64,000 nucleotides of DNA from Allolobophora icterica (lineage: Eukaryota; Annelida; Clitellata; Crassiclitellata; Lumbricidae): positions 92,167,062 to 92,231,061 of the forward strand of contig OY744604.1 of NCBI GenBank assembly GCA_963556255.1, in the 5' to 3' direction. Every line of letters starts with the position of its first letter. Position 1 is the stretch's first letter. The notes beneath the pieces are model-generated. The model ran no database searches. It saw only the letters and a list, made by a program, of their open reading frames with translations, and was not told the DNA's origin. This document shows, piece by piece, positions 35,650 to 47,030 of the stretch. Position numbers and translations under genes: made by a program.

Positions 35650-36745
35650 GGTGTTACACACAGTGTTTGTGAACAGCTACTAAGGCGTTTCACTTCTCCC
35701 TTCTCATAGATCTGTATGAGCTGACATCCAAGCCAAAATTCCAATGCATCTACGTATACGCATTTCAATCAATAGCAGGTGCTAAATACATTTGTTTGCG
35801 TGAACTAGTGTGGAACAATTGTATACAGCTGCTAAGCCATTTCACCCCAACCCCTCTTATTGACCTGCCCTAGCTGACATCCAATACAAAATTCCAATAC
35901 ACATACGTATATGCATTTCAAAGAAAAGAAAATGCGAAATACATCATTTGAATGTACTAGCGTGGAACCATTGTAAACAGCTGCTAAGGGTATATCACTT
36001 CAACCCTCTCATTGACCTGCAGTAACAAAATTCCAAAGCATCTACAATTCTACGTATACGCATTTCAATGAATAGAAGGTGCGAAATACATCGATTTTTC
36101 TGAACTAGTCTGGAACGATTGTAAGCAGCTGCTAAGGGAATATCACTTCAACCTCTCTCATTGACCTGCTGGAGCTGACGTCCTGGCCAAAATTCCAAAG
36201 CACCTACGTATACGCATTTCAATGAATAGAAGGTGCGAAAATACATCGTTTGAATGTACTAGCGTGGAACGATTGTAAACAGCTGCTAAGGTATATCACT
36301 TCAACTCCTCTGTGACCTGCAAGAGCTGACATCCAGCCCGAAAGTCAACAGCATCTACATGTACATATAAGCATTTCAATGAATAGAAGGTGCGAAAATA
36401 CATCGTTTGAATGTACTAGCGTGGAACGATTGTAAACAGCTGCTAGGGGTATATCGCTTCAACTTCTCTCACTGACCTGCAAGATCTGACATCCAGGCCG
36501 AAAGTCAAAAGTATCTACGTATACTCATTTCAATGAATAGAAGGTGCAAAAGACATAGATTGGGTGAACTAGTCTGGAACGATTGTAAACAGCTGCTAAG
36601 GGTATATCACTTCAACCTCTCTCATTGACATGCAGGAGCTGACATCCAGGCCGAAAGTCAAAAGCATCTACGTATACGCATTTTAATTAATAGAAGGTGC
36701 TGAATACATCGGTTGTCTGAACTAGCCTGGGGTAATATTGTACAT
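35650..36745. repeat. Satellite-like tandem array, ~150-bp unit, about seven copies
   Basis: The motif cagctgctaagg recurs near 35672, 35824, 35977, 36124, 36277, 36437 and 36589, each followed by a tcacttcaacc word, gagctgacatcc and acgtatacgcattt. Period is 147-160 bp with moderate divergence. The array ends about 55 bp before the promoter of the PC4-like gene. Confidence 0.9.
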
Positions 36746-36799
36746 GATCAGAGGACTAACCAATGAGCGCGCGGATATGAACCCCATTGTCTTTGACAT

Positions 36800-36807
36800 T
36801 ATAAAAG
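36800..36807 (+). promoter_or_regulatory. TATA box of the PC4-like gene
   Basis: TATAAAAG 85 nt before the start codon, just after the satellite array. Confidence 0.6.
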
Positions 36808-36884
36808 TTCCTGACTAAGCATTATTCTTATAGTTCGCTCGAAAATAGACGTCAATATATCACTCCTTAATCAAATACAAGAAG

Positions 36885-37662
36885 ATGTTTACCAGATCTC
36901 CTACGTCTGCTACGCCTTCTAAAGCTGCAATGACTGTAAGTATATGTGAATATACTATTTTCTAATATAAAGTAACTTTTGACAACACTGTCATTACTAA
37001 CGTATATGTTTGATTTTTTCATAATTTTGCTTTACTAAATGATTTATGACTGTTTAGATATTCATATGTACATAAACTATAACAAAGCCACGTTGATCTA
37101 TTTGTAGGAAGTTTTAAAACGAGGCAAGATAGAAATGTTTAAACAAACCATTGGTAACAACCGTTACCTGTCAGCGAGCATGTACAGAGATAATCTTCTG
37201 ATACATGTGCGAGAATACAATATTGGACATGACAAGCTTTATCCGACGAGAAAGGGTGCCTGCTTCACCAAAGCCAGGTGGGCAACGTTCATACATCATT
37301 TAGACGACATAGATAGAAGTGTTGACTTGCTAAAGGCGAACCAACCGGTAGAATATTTTCAACATATTGGTGGACGCTACTACGTTACAATCTCCAAGGA
37401 TGTACAGTGTGTCAACATTCGTCGCTATTTCCGACCACTAAACAGTAAAGGGGAACGACCAACACGTAGTGGGATCGCACTACGATTGACGGAATGGGAA
37501 TCGCTCATTTCAAGGATTGATGAACTTCACCAGCAAGTACCAGAACTTAAAGTCGCTATACCCTGCTACGCCAGTGAGGATCATGCGAACCAAATGGGCT
37601 ATTTGAACTGTCTTGAATGCAATCCATTTGGACTGGATCACTTTAGTGAGTTAAAAGAATGA
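36885..37662 (+). CDS. Protein with two PC4-like ssDNA-binding repeats (two exons)
   Basis: Exon 1 is 36885-36935 (17 codons, ACT|gtaagt donor). Exon 2 is 37108-37662 (tttgtag acceptor, phase 0), giving 201 residues. Two repeats resemble the PC4/SUB1 ssDNA-binding fold: residues 32-87 (IGNNRYLSASMYRDN, HVREY, YPTRKGACF, W75) and 103-155 (HIGGRYYVTISKD, VNIRRYFRP, RPTRSGIALRLTEWESL, W147). A C-terminal cluster C170-H176-C185-C188 could bind zinc. PC4 is a coactivator and ssDNA binder, usually with one domain. The intact frame, intron and TATA box suggest a live gene. It lies between the satellite array and the palindrome, and whether the gene belongs to a mobile element is open. Confidence 0.7.
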
Positions 37663-37664
37663 GA

Positions 37665-38654
37665 CTTAACTTTCATATATGACATTTGAGTAGACTAGAA
37701 AAAAGACAATCAGTTCATGATTTCATAAAGTTTATTAAACTTAAATGTGACTTCTTTATTTGTAAGTTTTACATATGGTACAAAGTTGGCATAGCAAGCT
37801 TACGACTTGCATGCTGAAAAGACAAATGGAATGGTAGTTTGAGTAGGACGCTTAATACTTTTAGTTTGCAAAGACAGATAGAGTTGGATGTTCTGACTAC
37901 AAATTACAACTTATAGATTTTTAAAATATGTAGTTCGATGATGTGTACGGTTAAATTGCAACTCTTAGCATGCAACAACGCATAGTTTTACATCTTACAC
38001 ACACTAAACTTCTGATTTTTAGAGTCCTATGATGCATGAAATGCTGACTTGTGCACTAAAATTTCAAATGTAGGTTACAAAGACTTGTACGTTAAACCTA
38101 AGATACGCACACGCAAATGGAATGAGAGTTTGAGCATCAAACTTATAGTTTTCTAGGTTGCAAAGACATGTTGGATGGACGTGGTGGAAGTTTCTACAGT
38201 AAAATTATGCTTTTAGATTGCTAAAATAATGATTTGTATGGTAAAATGTCAGATGGAGTTGGATGCTCTGACGCCAGATTCCTAATGTGCATGGGATGAT
38301 GACTTGTACGGCTAAATTACAACTCTTAGGCTGAAGCATCGCTTGAAATACTGACCTGTGCATTAAAAGTACAACTTTTTGATTCCTAACACGATTAAAT
38401 TACAACTCTTATGGTGAAACGTCTCATCATTTTGAGTTTTCTCTATCAATCTTCTGATTTGTTTATTCCTAAGGTGTTTGAAATACTGGACTGTACATTG
38501 AAATTACAAATCTTATGGTGGAACAACGCACAGTTTGACATCTTGTATGCTAAATGCTGAATTTTCGATTTCCATACTGCTTGAAATACTGACTCGTGCA
38601 TTATAGTTACAACTTTTTGATTATCAAGACGTGTGAGCTGACGACTTCTACGCT
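37665..38654. repeat. Diverged quasi-tandem DNA outside the left arm
   Basis: Words such as ttgcaaagac, gtaaaattacaactttta and acttgtacg recur at irregular ~60-bp spacing. The same texture continues into the outer part of the left palindrome arm. No gene seen. Confidence 0.6.
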
Positions 38655-41518
38655 AAACTTAAGACTTTTAAGTTTACAAATACATATGGAATTAGAGTTT
38701 GAGTATGAAGTTTACCAATTTAAGGTTGTAAAGACTGCTGAGACAATGGTTTTTAGGGTAAAAGTCCGACTTTCTACGTTGGAAAGATATTTGGATGATA
38801 ATGTCTACACTAAAATGGCAACTTTTAAGTTCGGGAGACACATGTGATGACAGCTTGATTGTTAAAATTACAACTTTCTACTTTGCAAAGACTGAGGATG
38901 CAGTGGATTTTACAGTAGTTGACAACTTTTAAGACTGAAAGATGGTTGAGACGAAGGTTTCTAGGTTGAAAAGCTGATTTACATGATAACATTTTCATTC
39001 GATAGATGCAAAGACGCAAAAGGTTTTATGATAAATTGCTGCTCGTAGGTCTGGTCAGGCAGCTTGAGTGGAGGTTCATATTGTAAAATTACACATTTTA
39101 GACTGCTGAGGCGTATGGAGCTATGTCAAGATTAAGTCTTTCTACGTTGTGCAGACAAACGGAACGATGATTTTTACAGTAAAATGCCAACTTTTAGCCT
39201 GTGAAGACGCAGGGCATGAGAGCTTACATGCTAAATGGCAACGTTTATTTTACAAAGATGCATGGTTGATGGTTTGTGTAGCAAACTGACGACTTTTACG
39301 TTTGCATATGCAGTTGGATTGAGAGTTTACTTATCAAAGTTATGAATTGTAAGTTGCATGAAGGATTTTACAGTAAAATTGGAATCTTTATGTTACAAAG
39401 ATGCGCAAGACATTGCAAACCGGCCTCTCTTACGTTGTAAGGCCAGCTGGGAAGAGAGTTTATGTAGCAAACATACAATTTTTGTGAATGTAGAGACACG
39501 TGCGAGGAGAGAAAGTTAGGTCTTTTAGGATGCAAGGAGAGCTGACATGAAGGTTTGAACAGAAAAATGTGAACTTTTGAGTTGCACGAATGCTTTCGTT
39601 GATGGTTTCTATACTAAAATTACAACTTTCTTCGTTTCAACGAAAGATTTGCACGCTGATTTGTGTGTTTTAGCTGATCGGCTTATACAAAAAGGTGAAA
39701 CATTAGCATGGAAAGGTTTAGGTATCGCGGCATATAGCAGGAACGTGTGTATTGTCCAAAATTTTACATATACATGTTTGGATGTAGACGTGCAATGAAG
39801 CGAAATCTTTCACAAATTTTGAGTTTGAGAGTTTAAATATCAAAACCTATGAAAAATAATGTGTAGTTATATGCCATTGGACGGTGAATATGTACGATGT
39901 TTTAAAGGTTTGAGTGCTTGAAAGTAAGGCTAATTGGTAAGCTGCGCTCGGGTTCGCACGGTTTTGGTTATGTAGACGCTATTGTGGAACGGGTGTGTAT
40001 AAGTGGATTTGTGAAAATGAAGCGTTTTTGAATGAAAAGACATGTAAAAGTTGCAGTCTTGTAGCGTTTGAGCGATGGAGTTTACTTCAAAGGTCCAAGA
40101 ATGTAGATGCAGTTTGTGAGAAAGGTAGGTTTTCGATTGAAGCGTAGGTGCAAAGTATGTAAAATGATACACTTCACATCGTTTGGGTGACGAAACTGTT
40201 ATGTATGTTAGTTCTAGCTGGAGATGTGTGAAGTCTGAACATGCAATTTACGGAAACTTACAGTTTTTGTCTGAAATGTATGTGAAAAGCCTGTGAAACT
40301 GTACATCTTTTGTACATTTTTGGTGATGGAACTGACGTCTATGAGAGTTATAACTGATGAAGTATGAAACACGTGGTTGCAATTTGTGGGAACATAGTGT
40401 TTTCGATTGGAAGGCATGATGCATTTTTAGAAAATTCGGGTGATGGAAATGCTAGGTATATTATTGCTAGCTGAAGTTTATTCATAGAGGTGATTTGTAC
40501 ACACGCAGTTTGTAGAAAAAAGGTGTACCTCAATTGAAGCACACTTGTAAAACACTTAAAATTGTATATTTTTGAAGAGTTCAGGTGATAGAATTGGTGT
40601 GTAACATAGTTCTAGCGCCATATGGAGTAAAGCACCTCGTTGAATTTGTTGGAAAAGACATGTTTTAGATTGACGCACATGTGAATAGCACGCAAAATGA
40701 GCATTTTTTGACGGTGAAACTGATATGTATGACAGCTCTAGCTGGTGGGAATGCGGTTGTAAATTGTAGTGAAAACGAGTGCTTTTGATTAAAATAAGTT
40801 TGCAAAGTCTGTAAAATGCAGCAATTTTGGAAACATTCGGCCGACTATGCATGATAGTTATAGCAAAGCGTTAGAGCTACAATTTGTTAGAAAACAAGGG
40901 GTTTCGTGTGAAGCACATGTGCAAAGCATTGAACTGGTGCATTTTTGAAGAGTTATTGTGATGAAATTGAGGTGACTTGGCTAGAGGGGCGAAACGTTTA
41001 CCTCCTTGCGGTATTCCATATGCATGAAACTTTGCGTATTTTCATTCTCGAGCGTTTTTCAAATGCTTGCAAAAATAGCTAAATATTCAAAGACAAGAGT
41101 TGAATGTTACAAGTTGAGTTATTTCAGCAATACAGTTTCACAACTTCTATGCAGAGTCATCAAACTTCCGTCGACATGCTCTTGCTGCATATGGAAATTT
41201 ATGTTCGGTGAGCGGACTTGTCATGTATGTAGAAGATAATACGATGCTAAATTCGCAGGGACGTAACTAGCGTTGGGCTTGGGGGGCTTAAGCCCCCCCA
41301 AACGAAGTTGAAGCCCCCCAAACAAGTCAAGCCGTTGTATGCTTACGGCTAAAATTCGTATGAACACTGTGTAAATTTTGCCATGTTCAAGGTTTAAGCC
41401 CCCCCCAAACGAAAAATCCTAGTTACGTGCCTGTAAATTCGTCTCATCATTATAGTTCCACACGCGTTCAATTTTATAAAGTTCAAGATATGACATCGAT
41501 TTATGCAGGTTTTTGCAT
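38655..41518 (+). repeat. Left arm of large inverted repeat (palindrome)
   Basis: Reverse complement of 42377-45054. Positions sum to 83709 over most of the arm, and to 83895 inside the 186-bp MITE-plus-duplication insertion. By eye nearly identical: short open frames are copied residue for residue, with only a few substitutions near 41015-41170 and more near the spacer (41490-41518). The outer part has ~60-bp quasi-repeats, the inner part (39900-41000) ~120-150-bp quasi-repeats with gatggaactg and gttctagctgg words. No substantial coding sequence. Confidence 0.93.
41256..41433. mobile_element. 178-bp hAT-type MITE in the left arm only
   Basis: Termini cagggacgtaactag and ctagttacgtgcctg; target duplication TAAATTCG at 41248-41255 and 41434-41441. 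The right arm has the uninterrupted site (cgaattta, 42454-42461). Interior has inverted aagcccccc blocks. Confidence 0.95.
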
Positions 41519-41827
41519 AAACGTTATTAACAAAGGCTTCAATTTTAGCATCATCAACAGTTTCAATTCCACTTTTAAACTAAAACCAAATTTAACGGGA
41601 CTCGAATGCTCGAAATTCAAGCGAAACCGTCTACAGCAGTTGCAAAAGTTGATGAAATGTCTACTGTACAGGCAAAGGATAAAGACAACGTTTTCCTTTC
41701 CCCACAAAGTTGTCCATTTCCAAACTCTGTTCTATATGGTATAACTAATGAAAGACGAGCAATTGGATACATTTTCCGAAAGTTGCAGTTTTGGAGTCCT
41801 CGCTCACATGCAGTTAATTAAAGAATT

Positions 41828-42190
41828 TTATCCCATGTATATTTTCACTGTTCCAAGTATTCGGGCTGTGCACAGAGGACAGTCATCAGCTACATCAGCA
41901 CACGCTTCACAACAGACTATATGACAACATGGTAGCGTCAACGTTTGTACTTGAGTAGAATGACAGCGTCTGCACATCAATGAAGTTTTCAACTTTTCAC
42001 TCTCGGTCTTAAGTCGCTTGAGCCGATAAGAATGAGAGGCGCTTGAAGTATGGCGGGTATCAGGTTTTACAATATGTTCGACACTTCCATCAGTTAGTTT
42101 ACTTTCTGGTGTAATATTTTCAACACTTGCACAATCTGGTTTCCAGCTTTGCATCCAACTAGTCTCTTCCATTTCCTCCATGAAACACAT
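41828..42190 (-). CDS. IAP-type RING finger protein, 120 aa
   Basis: Single open frame from ATG 42190 in the palindrome spacer. Residues 1-50 are unassigned and acidic, and 55-70 are charged and helical (RLKRLKTESEKLK). Residues 73-107 form a C3HC4 RING: C73-x2-C76-x11-C88-x-H90-x3-C94-x2-C97-x6-C104-x2-C107, the spacing of the C-terminal RING of IAP proteins, followed by the IAP-like ending ILGTVKIY. Such RINGs act as E3 ubiquitin ligases. No BIR domain precedes it here, so it is a RING-only relative or the last exon of a longer gene. It is the only clear coding sequence in the spacer. Confidence 0.75.
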   Translation of the reverse strand: MCFMEEMEETSWMQSWKPDCASVENITPESKLTDGSVEHIVKPDTRHTSSASHSYRLKRLKTESEKLKTSLMCRRCHSTQVQTLTLPCCHIVCCEACADVADDCPLCTARILGTVKIYMG

Positions 42191-42376
42191 TCTCAATACA
42201 CTTCTAAGAAAATTAGCGTGTTGATGCTATAACTATGTTGACTAATTGAACAACAATGACAAATGGAACAACTGATGGCGACTTTTAACGAATTCATCCT
42301 CTTGGTAACTGTTCATCTATTGGTCAGTTCGCATTTTGATATTTCTTGATTGACATTAAACTGCTAGGGCTATCTG

Positions 42377-45054
42377 ATGCAAAAACGTGAATAAATCGAT
42401 GGCATATCTTGAACTTTATAAAATTGAACGCGTGTGGAACTATAATGATGAGACGAATTTAGCATCGTATTATCTTCTACATACATGACAAGTCCGCTCA
42501 CCGAACATAAATTTCCATATGCAGCAAGAGCATGTCGACGGAATTTTGATGACTCTGCATAGAAGTTGTGAAACTGTATTGCTGAAATAACTCAACTTGT
42601 AACATTCAACTCTTGTCTTTGAATATTTAGCTATTTTTGCAAGCATTTGAAAAACGCTCGAGAATGAAAATACGCAAAGTTTCATGCATATGGAATACCA
42701 CATGGAGGTAAACGTTTCGCCCCTCTAGCCAAGTCACCTCAATTTCATCACAATAACTCTTCAAAAATGCACCAGTTCAATGCTTTGCACATGTGCTTCA
42801 CACGAAACCCCTTGTTTTCTAACAAATTGTAGCTCTAACGCTTTGCTATAACTATCATGCATAGTCGGCCGAATGTTTCCAAAATTGCTGCATTTTACAG
42901 ACTTTGCAAACTTATTTTAATCAAAAGCACTCGTTTTCACTACAATTTACAGCCGCATTCCCACCAGCTAGAGCTGTCATACATATCAGTTTCACCGTCA
43001 AAAAATGCTCATTTTGCGTGCTATTCACATGTGCGTCAATCTAAAACATGTCTTTTCCAACAAATTCAACGAGGTGCTTTACTCCATATGGCGCTAGAAC
43101 TATGTTACACACCAATTCTATCACCTGAACTCTTCAAAAATATACAATTTTAAGTGTTTTACAAGTGTGCTTCAATTGAGGTACACCTTTTTTCTACAAA
43201 CTGCGTGTGTACAAATCACCTCTATGAATAAACTTCAGCTAGCAATAATATACCTAGCATTTCCATCACCCGAATTTTCTAAAAATGCATCATGCCTTCC
43301 AATCGAAAACACTATGTTCCCACAAATTGCAACCACGTGTTTCATACTTCATCAGTTATAACTCTCATAGACGTCAGTTCCATCACCAAAAATGTACAAA
43401 AGATGTACAGTTTCACAGGCTTTTCACATACATTTCAGACAAAAACTGTAAGTTTCCGTAAATTGCATGTTCAGACTTCACACATCTCCAGCTAGAACTA
43501 ACATACATAACAGTTTCGTCACCCAAACGATGTGAAGTGTATCATTTTACATACTTTGCACCTACGCTTCAATCGAAAACCTACCTTTCTCACAAACTGC
43601 ATCTACATTCTTGGACCTTTGAAGTAAACTCCATCGCTCAAACGCTACAAGACTGCAACTTTTACATGTCTTTTCATTCAAAAACGCTTCATTTTCACAA
43701 ATCCACTTATACACACCCGTTCCACAATAGCGTCTACATAACCAAAACCGTGCGAACCCGAGCGCAGCTTACCAATTAGCCTTACTTTCAAGCACTCAAA
43801 CCTTTAAAACATCGTACATATTCACCGTCCAATGGCATATAACTACACATTATTTTTCATAGGTTTTGATATTTAAACTCTCAAACTCAAAATTTGTGAA
43901 AGATTTCGCTTCATTGCACGTCTACATCCAAACATGTATATGTAAAATTTTGGACAATACACACGTTCCTGCTATATGCCGCGATACCTAAACCTTTCCA
44001 TGCTAATGTTTCACCTTTTTGTATAAGCCGATCAGCTAAAACACACAAATCAGCGTGCAAATCTTTCGTTGAAACGAAGAAAGTTGTAATTTTAGTATAG
44101 AAACCATCAACGAAAGCATTCGTGCAACTCAAAAGTTCACATTTTTCTGTTCAAACCTTCATGTCAGCTCTCCTTGCATCCTAAAAGACCTAACTTTCTC
44201 TCCTCGCACGTGTCTCTACATTCACAAAAATTGTATGTTTGCTACATAAACTCTCTTCCCAGCTGGCCTTACAACGTAAGAGAGGCCGGTTTGCAATGTC
44301 TTGCGCATCTTTGTAACATAAAGATTCCAATTTTACTGTAAAATCCTTCATGCAACTTACAATTCATAACTTTGATAAGTAAACTCTCAATCCAACTGCA
44401 TATGCAAACGTAAAAGTCGTCAGTTTGCTACACAAACCATCAACCATGCATCTTTGTAAAATAAACGTTGCCATTTAGCATGTAAGCTCTCATGCCCTGC
44501 GTCTTCACAGGCTAAAAGTTGGCATTTTACTGTAAAAATCATCGTTCCGTTTGTCTGCACAACGTAGAAAGACTTAATCTTGACATAGCTCCATACGCCT
44601 CAGCAGTCTAAAATGTGTAATTTTACAATATGAACCTCCACTCAAGCTGCCTGACCAGACCTACGAGCAGCAATTTATCATAAAACCTTTTGCGTCTTTG
44701 CATCTATCGAATGAAAATGTTATCATGTAAATCAGCTTTTCAACCTAGAAACCTTCGTCTCAACCATCTTTCAGTCTTAAAAGTTGTCAACTACTGTAAA
44801 ATCCACTGCATCCTCAGTCTTTGCAAAGTAGAAAGTTGTAATTTTAACAATCAAGCTGTCATCACATGTGTCTCCCGAACTTAAAAGTTGCCATTTTAGT
44901 GTAGACATTATCATCCAAATATCTTTCCAACGTAGAAAGTCGGACTTTTACCCTAAAAACCATTGTCTCAGCAGTCTTTACAACCTTAAATTGGTAAACT
45001 TCATACTCAAACTCTAATTCCATATGTATTTGTAAACTTAAAAGTCTTAAGTTT
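42377..45054 (-). repeat. Right arm of large inverted repeat
   Basis: Reverse complement of 38655-41518 without the MITE. It ends abruptly at 45054 where an (ATA)n/RTE-like tail begins, so the arm was probably longer and is truncated on this side. Confidence 0.93.
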
Positions 45055-45150
45055 ACAAATACATAATAATAATAATGACCGTACGGCATTACCCTCGTCC
45101 CATGGAGGGCGGGTCGGAGTCTGGTGTGGGACGCCACGGTTGTGGACACG
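45055..45150 (-). repeat. RTE-like LINE 3' end
   Basis: In minus orientation, a segment related to the RTE 3' UTR at 27760-27825 (gtggcgtcccacaccagact, ccatgg) ends in an (ATT)n tail at the palindrome border. Confidence 0.55.
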
Positions 45151-45370
45151 CTCGCGGCATGTTACTTACCCGCTACAGCCATTCAAACCGGAGCGGCTGC
45201 AGAGCTTGCTGACAGCAGAAAGAACGCAAAGTACAACGCGCTCCTTCACACTCATGTCTTCATTCCGCTGGCCAAGTTGCCATGGAAACGCTAGGCCCCA
45301 TCAACAACAGAAGCCCGAGAGACCAGTTTCAACGGTTCAATGCTGTGGCTTTTAGCGGTTCTTTTATCAA
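45145..45370 (+). mobile_element. LINE C-terminal fragment, second copy
   Basis: TGAAAELADSRKNAKY and FIPLAKLPW in frame (45160-45295), then a stop; related to 29800-30089. Downstream (45530-45650) is a possible SINE with box-B-like ggtttcaaaccc on the minus strand. Otherwise 45400-45765 has no gene I can support. Confidence 0.5.
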
Positions 45371-45765
45371 ATCTGTGCCCGTGATCGAAGAGATATAGCC
45401 GCTCCATATCCATCACACTTGTTATATCTAAAACCCTGAGGGAACTAAGTACTCGGCGTATGAGGGCTGGTGGCCAGTTCTTGCCCTCTTACCCCCGACA
45501 GTTTACGGTCAGTGTACTCATTATAGATGAGTTGGCTAGGGACATTGGAGGAACACAAATCTCCAACCACATTTCTGCCCTGGTGTGGGTTTGAAACCTC
45601 GATCTCTTGCCTGACAGTTCAGCACGTTAATCACTACATAATCGAACACATAATAAATTATAATTGGTAACCAACAATTCAAATTTCAATTTTTGTAAAT
45701 TAAGCAACGCTTCCAACAAGCAAGATAAAATAAGATTTAGTCCAAGTTGAGGAAAAGTTACTAAC

Positions 45766-45938
45766 CAAGAGATAATCTGGGTAATCTTCTACGTGGAAAT
45801 CTTCAAAGATAAACGCGAAAGAACTTCCTCTTGTGGCGTAAATGGAGTAGTAACAGGAAAGACTATTGTAGTAGTTGCCTGGATAGTTCTGAGAAGTGAT
45901 GACTCCAGATTTCCCGTATAAGAACTCATGTGCGCAGT
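45766..45938 (-). CDS. CUB domain, N-terminal half exon (type B), minus-strand gene
   Basis: A 173-nt exon; acceptor gtctacag (5' side at 45939), donor TTG|gttagt (45765 leftward), phase 1-0. It encodes DCAHEFLYGKSGVITSQNYP, then CYYSIYATRGSSFAFIFEDF and HVEDYPDYL. It pairs in length, phase and sequence with 14740-14912 on the plus strand. Its C-half is expected to the left, where the palindrome now lies; none was found, so the gene may be broken or incomplete here. Confidence 0.85.
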
Positions 45939-46370
45939 CTGTAGACCCTACAGGTAGTGAAATGCCTCAGTTTTATTTGTTTTGTGTATGACCTGTCGTC
46001 TAATTTTTCTGTTAGCTCATCCACTGTACAGACCCATCCCTAGGAATAAGCCTACGCTGAATACGCAACAGCGTAGGGCCCCGGGAGATTTCGCCGAAAG
46101 TTAGGGGACCACAAAATCCCAATAATGACATGACACGCCGCATAAGTGTAAATTAAGTGCCAATTAACAAATCCTTACATTGGTCTATATTGGTTGTGAC
46201 ACACGTTTTGGTTCTGTGATGCCGAGACAGGTGAAAACAGTAGTACTGTAAAATAGGGCCTACCATTGTGATGAAGCCTGCCCTGGCATTAGGGAAGGGT
46301 CAAGGGACAGCAAGCTGGGCGACTGCCAAGAGAATCGTGGATACTGGAAACCTTATTTATTGGGGATACG

Positions 46371-46562
46371 GAAATTTCGCCCCCGGAAGAATCGCCCCCG
46401 GAAGATTCGCCCCCGACATTTCGCCACGGGAAGATTCGCCCCCGGAAGCTGGATTAGCGATGAAAATGTAACTAAGGCTAGAAGCTGGATTAGCGATGAA
46501 AATCTTCCGGGGGCGAAACTTCCGGGGGGCGAAATGTCGGGGGCGAATCTTCCGGGGGCGAC
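46371..46562. repeat. Small palindromic element built on ggggcgaa
   Basis: Left half has four cgcccccgg-type blocks, right half the inverted ccgggggcg blocks, around a direct pair of a 23-bp gaagctggattagcgatgaa word (46445 and 46481). A small foldback, 192 bp. Confidence 0.85.
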
Positions 46563-46574
46563 AAGTCCTAGAAC

Positions 46575-47030
46575 CATAGGACTGAAGCGACAAGGGAGGT
46601 AAGGGGAAGAAGAGGAATCAAGATATGATTTGTGAAAGAGCAGTGCTTTAATTTTTTAGGGAAAGACCTGTGAAGAGATTGCAAGTGGTTTTGTGAGATC
46701 GTAGGCAGTATCCGTTATTTGTCGTAATTTTGGCGGGAATTTATTCCTAAGAGGCAGAACAGCTATGGCTGTGGCGCGATTTGCAAATTTTAGCGATGAG
46801 TTGACAGAAGGGCGAAGTGTTAGGGCGGAAGAGGTGCGGGTTGAGCGGCGCGGTTGGACTGTGAATAACTGACGAAGATAGGACGACTGCCAGGATTGGA
46901 GTGTTTTGTAGGTGGGTGGATGGATGGGCAATGTGCTTTTTATGAATGCAGATGCGCCTGCCGATGACCCCACATCAAGTGGGAGTGGGAGGAAATGCCA
47001 AAAGAGATGATCTATTATAAGTGCAGACAC
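46575..47030 (-). mobile_element. LINE 3' fragment (CR1/L2-like C-terminus)
   Basis: The minus frame 47030-46656 reads YLRQLFTVQPRRSTRTSS, SVNSSLKFANRA, LRNKFPPKLRQI and PLAISSQVF, an RT C-terminus (usual form RLWNxLPxELR). 5' truncated. Confidence 0.7.

Noticed and set aside
35650..36745. CRISPR-like regular repeats
   Set aside because: Units are 150 bp and diverged without constant repeat plus variable spacer, in a eukaryotic context: a satellite.
38825..44884. Small open frames of 60-98 codons in the palindrome arms
   Set aside because: Present in mirrored pairs because the arms are identical; no domain or start context supports them.
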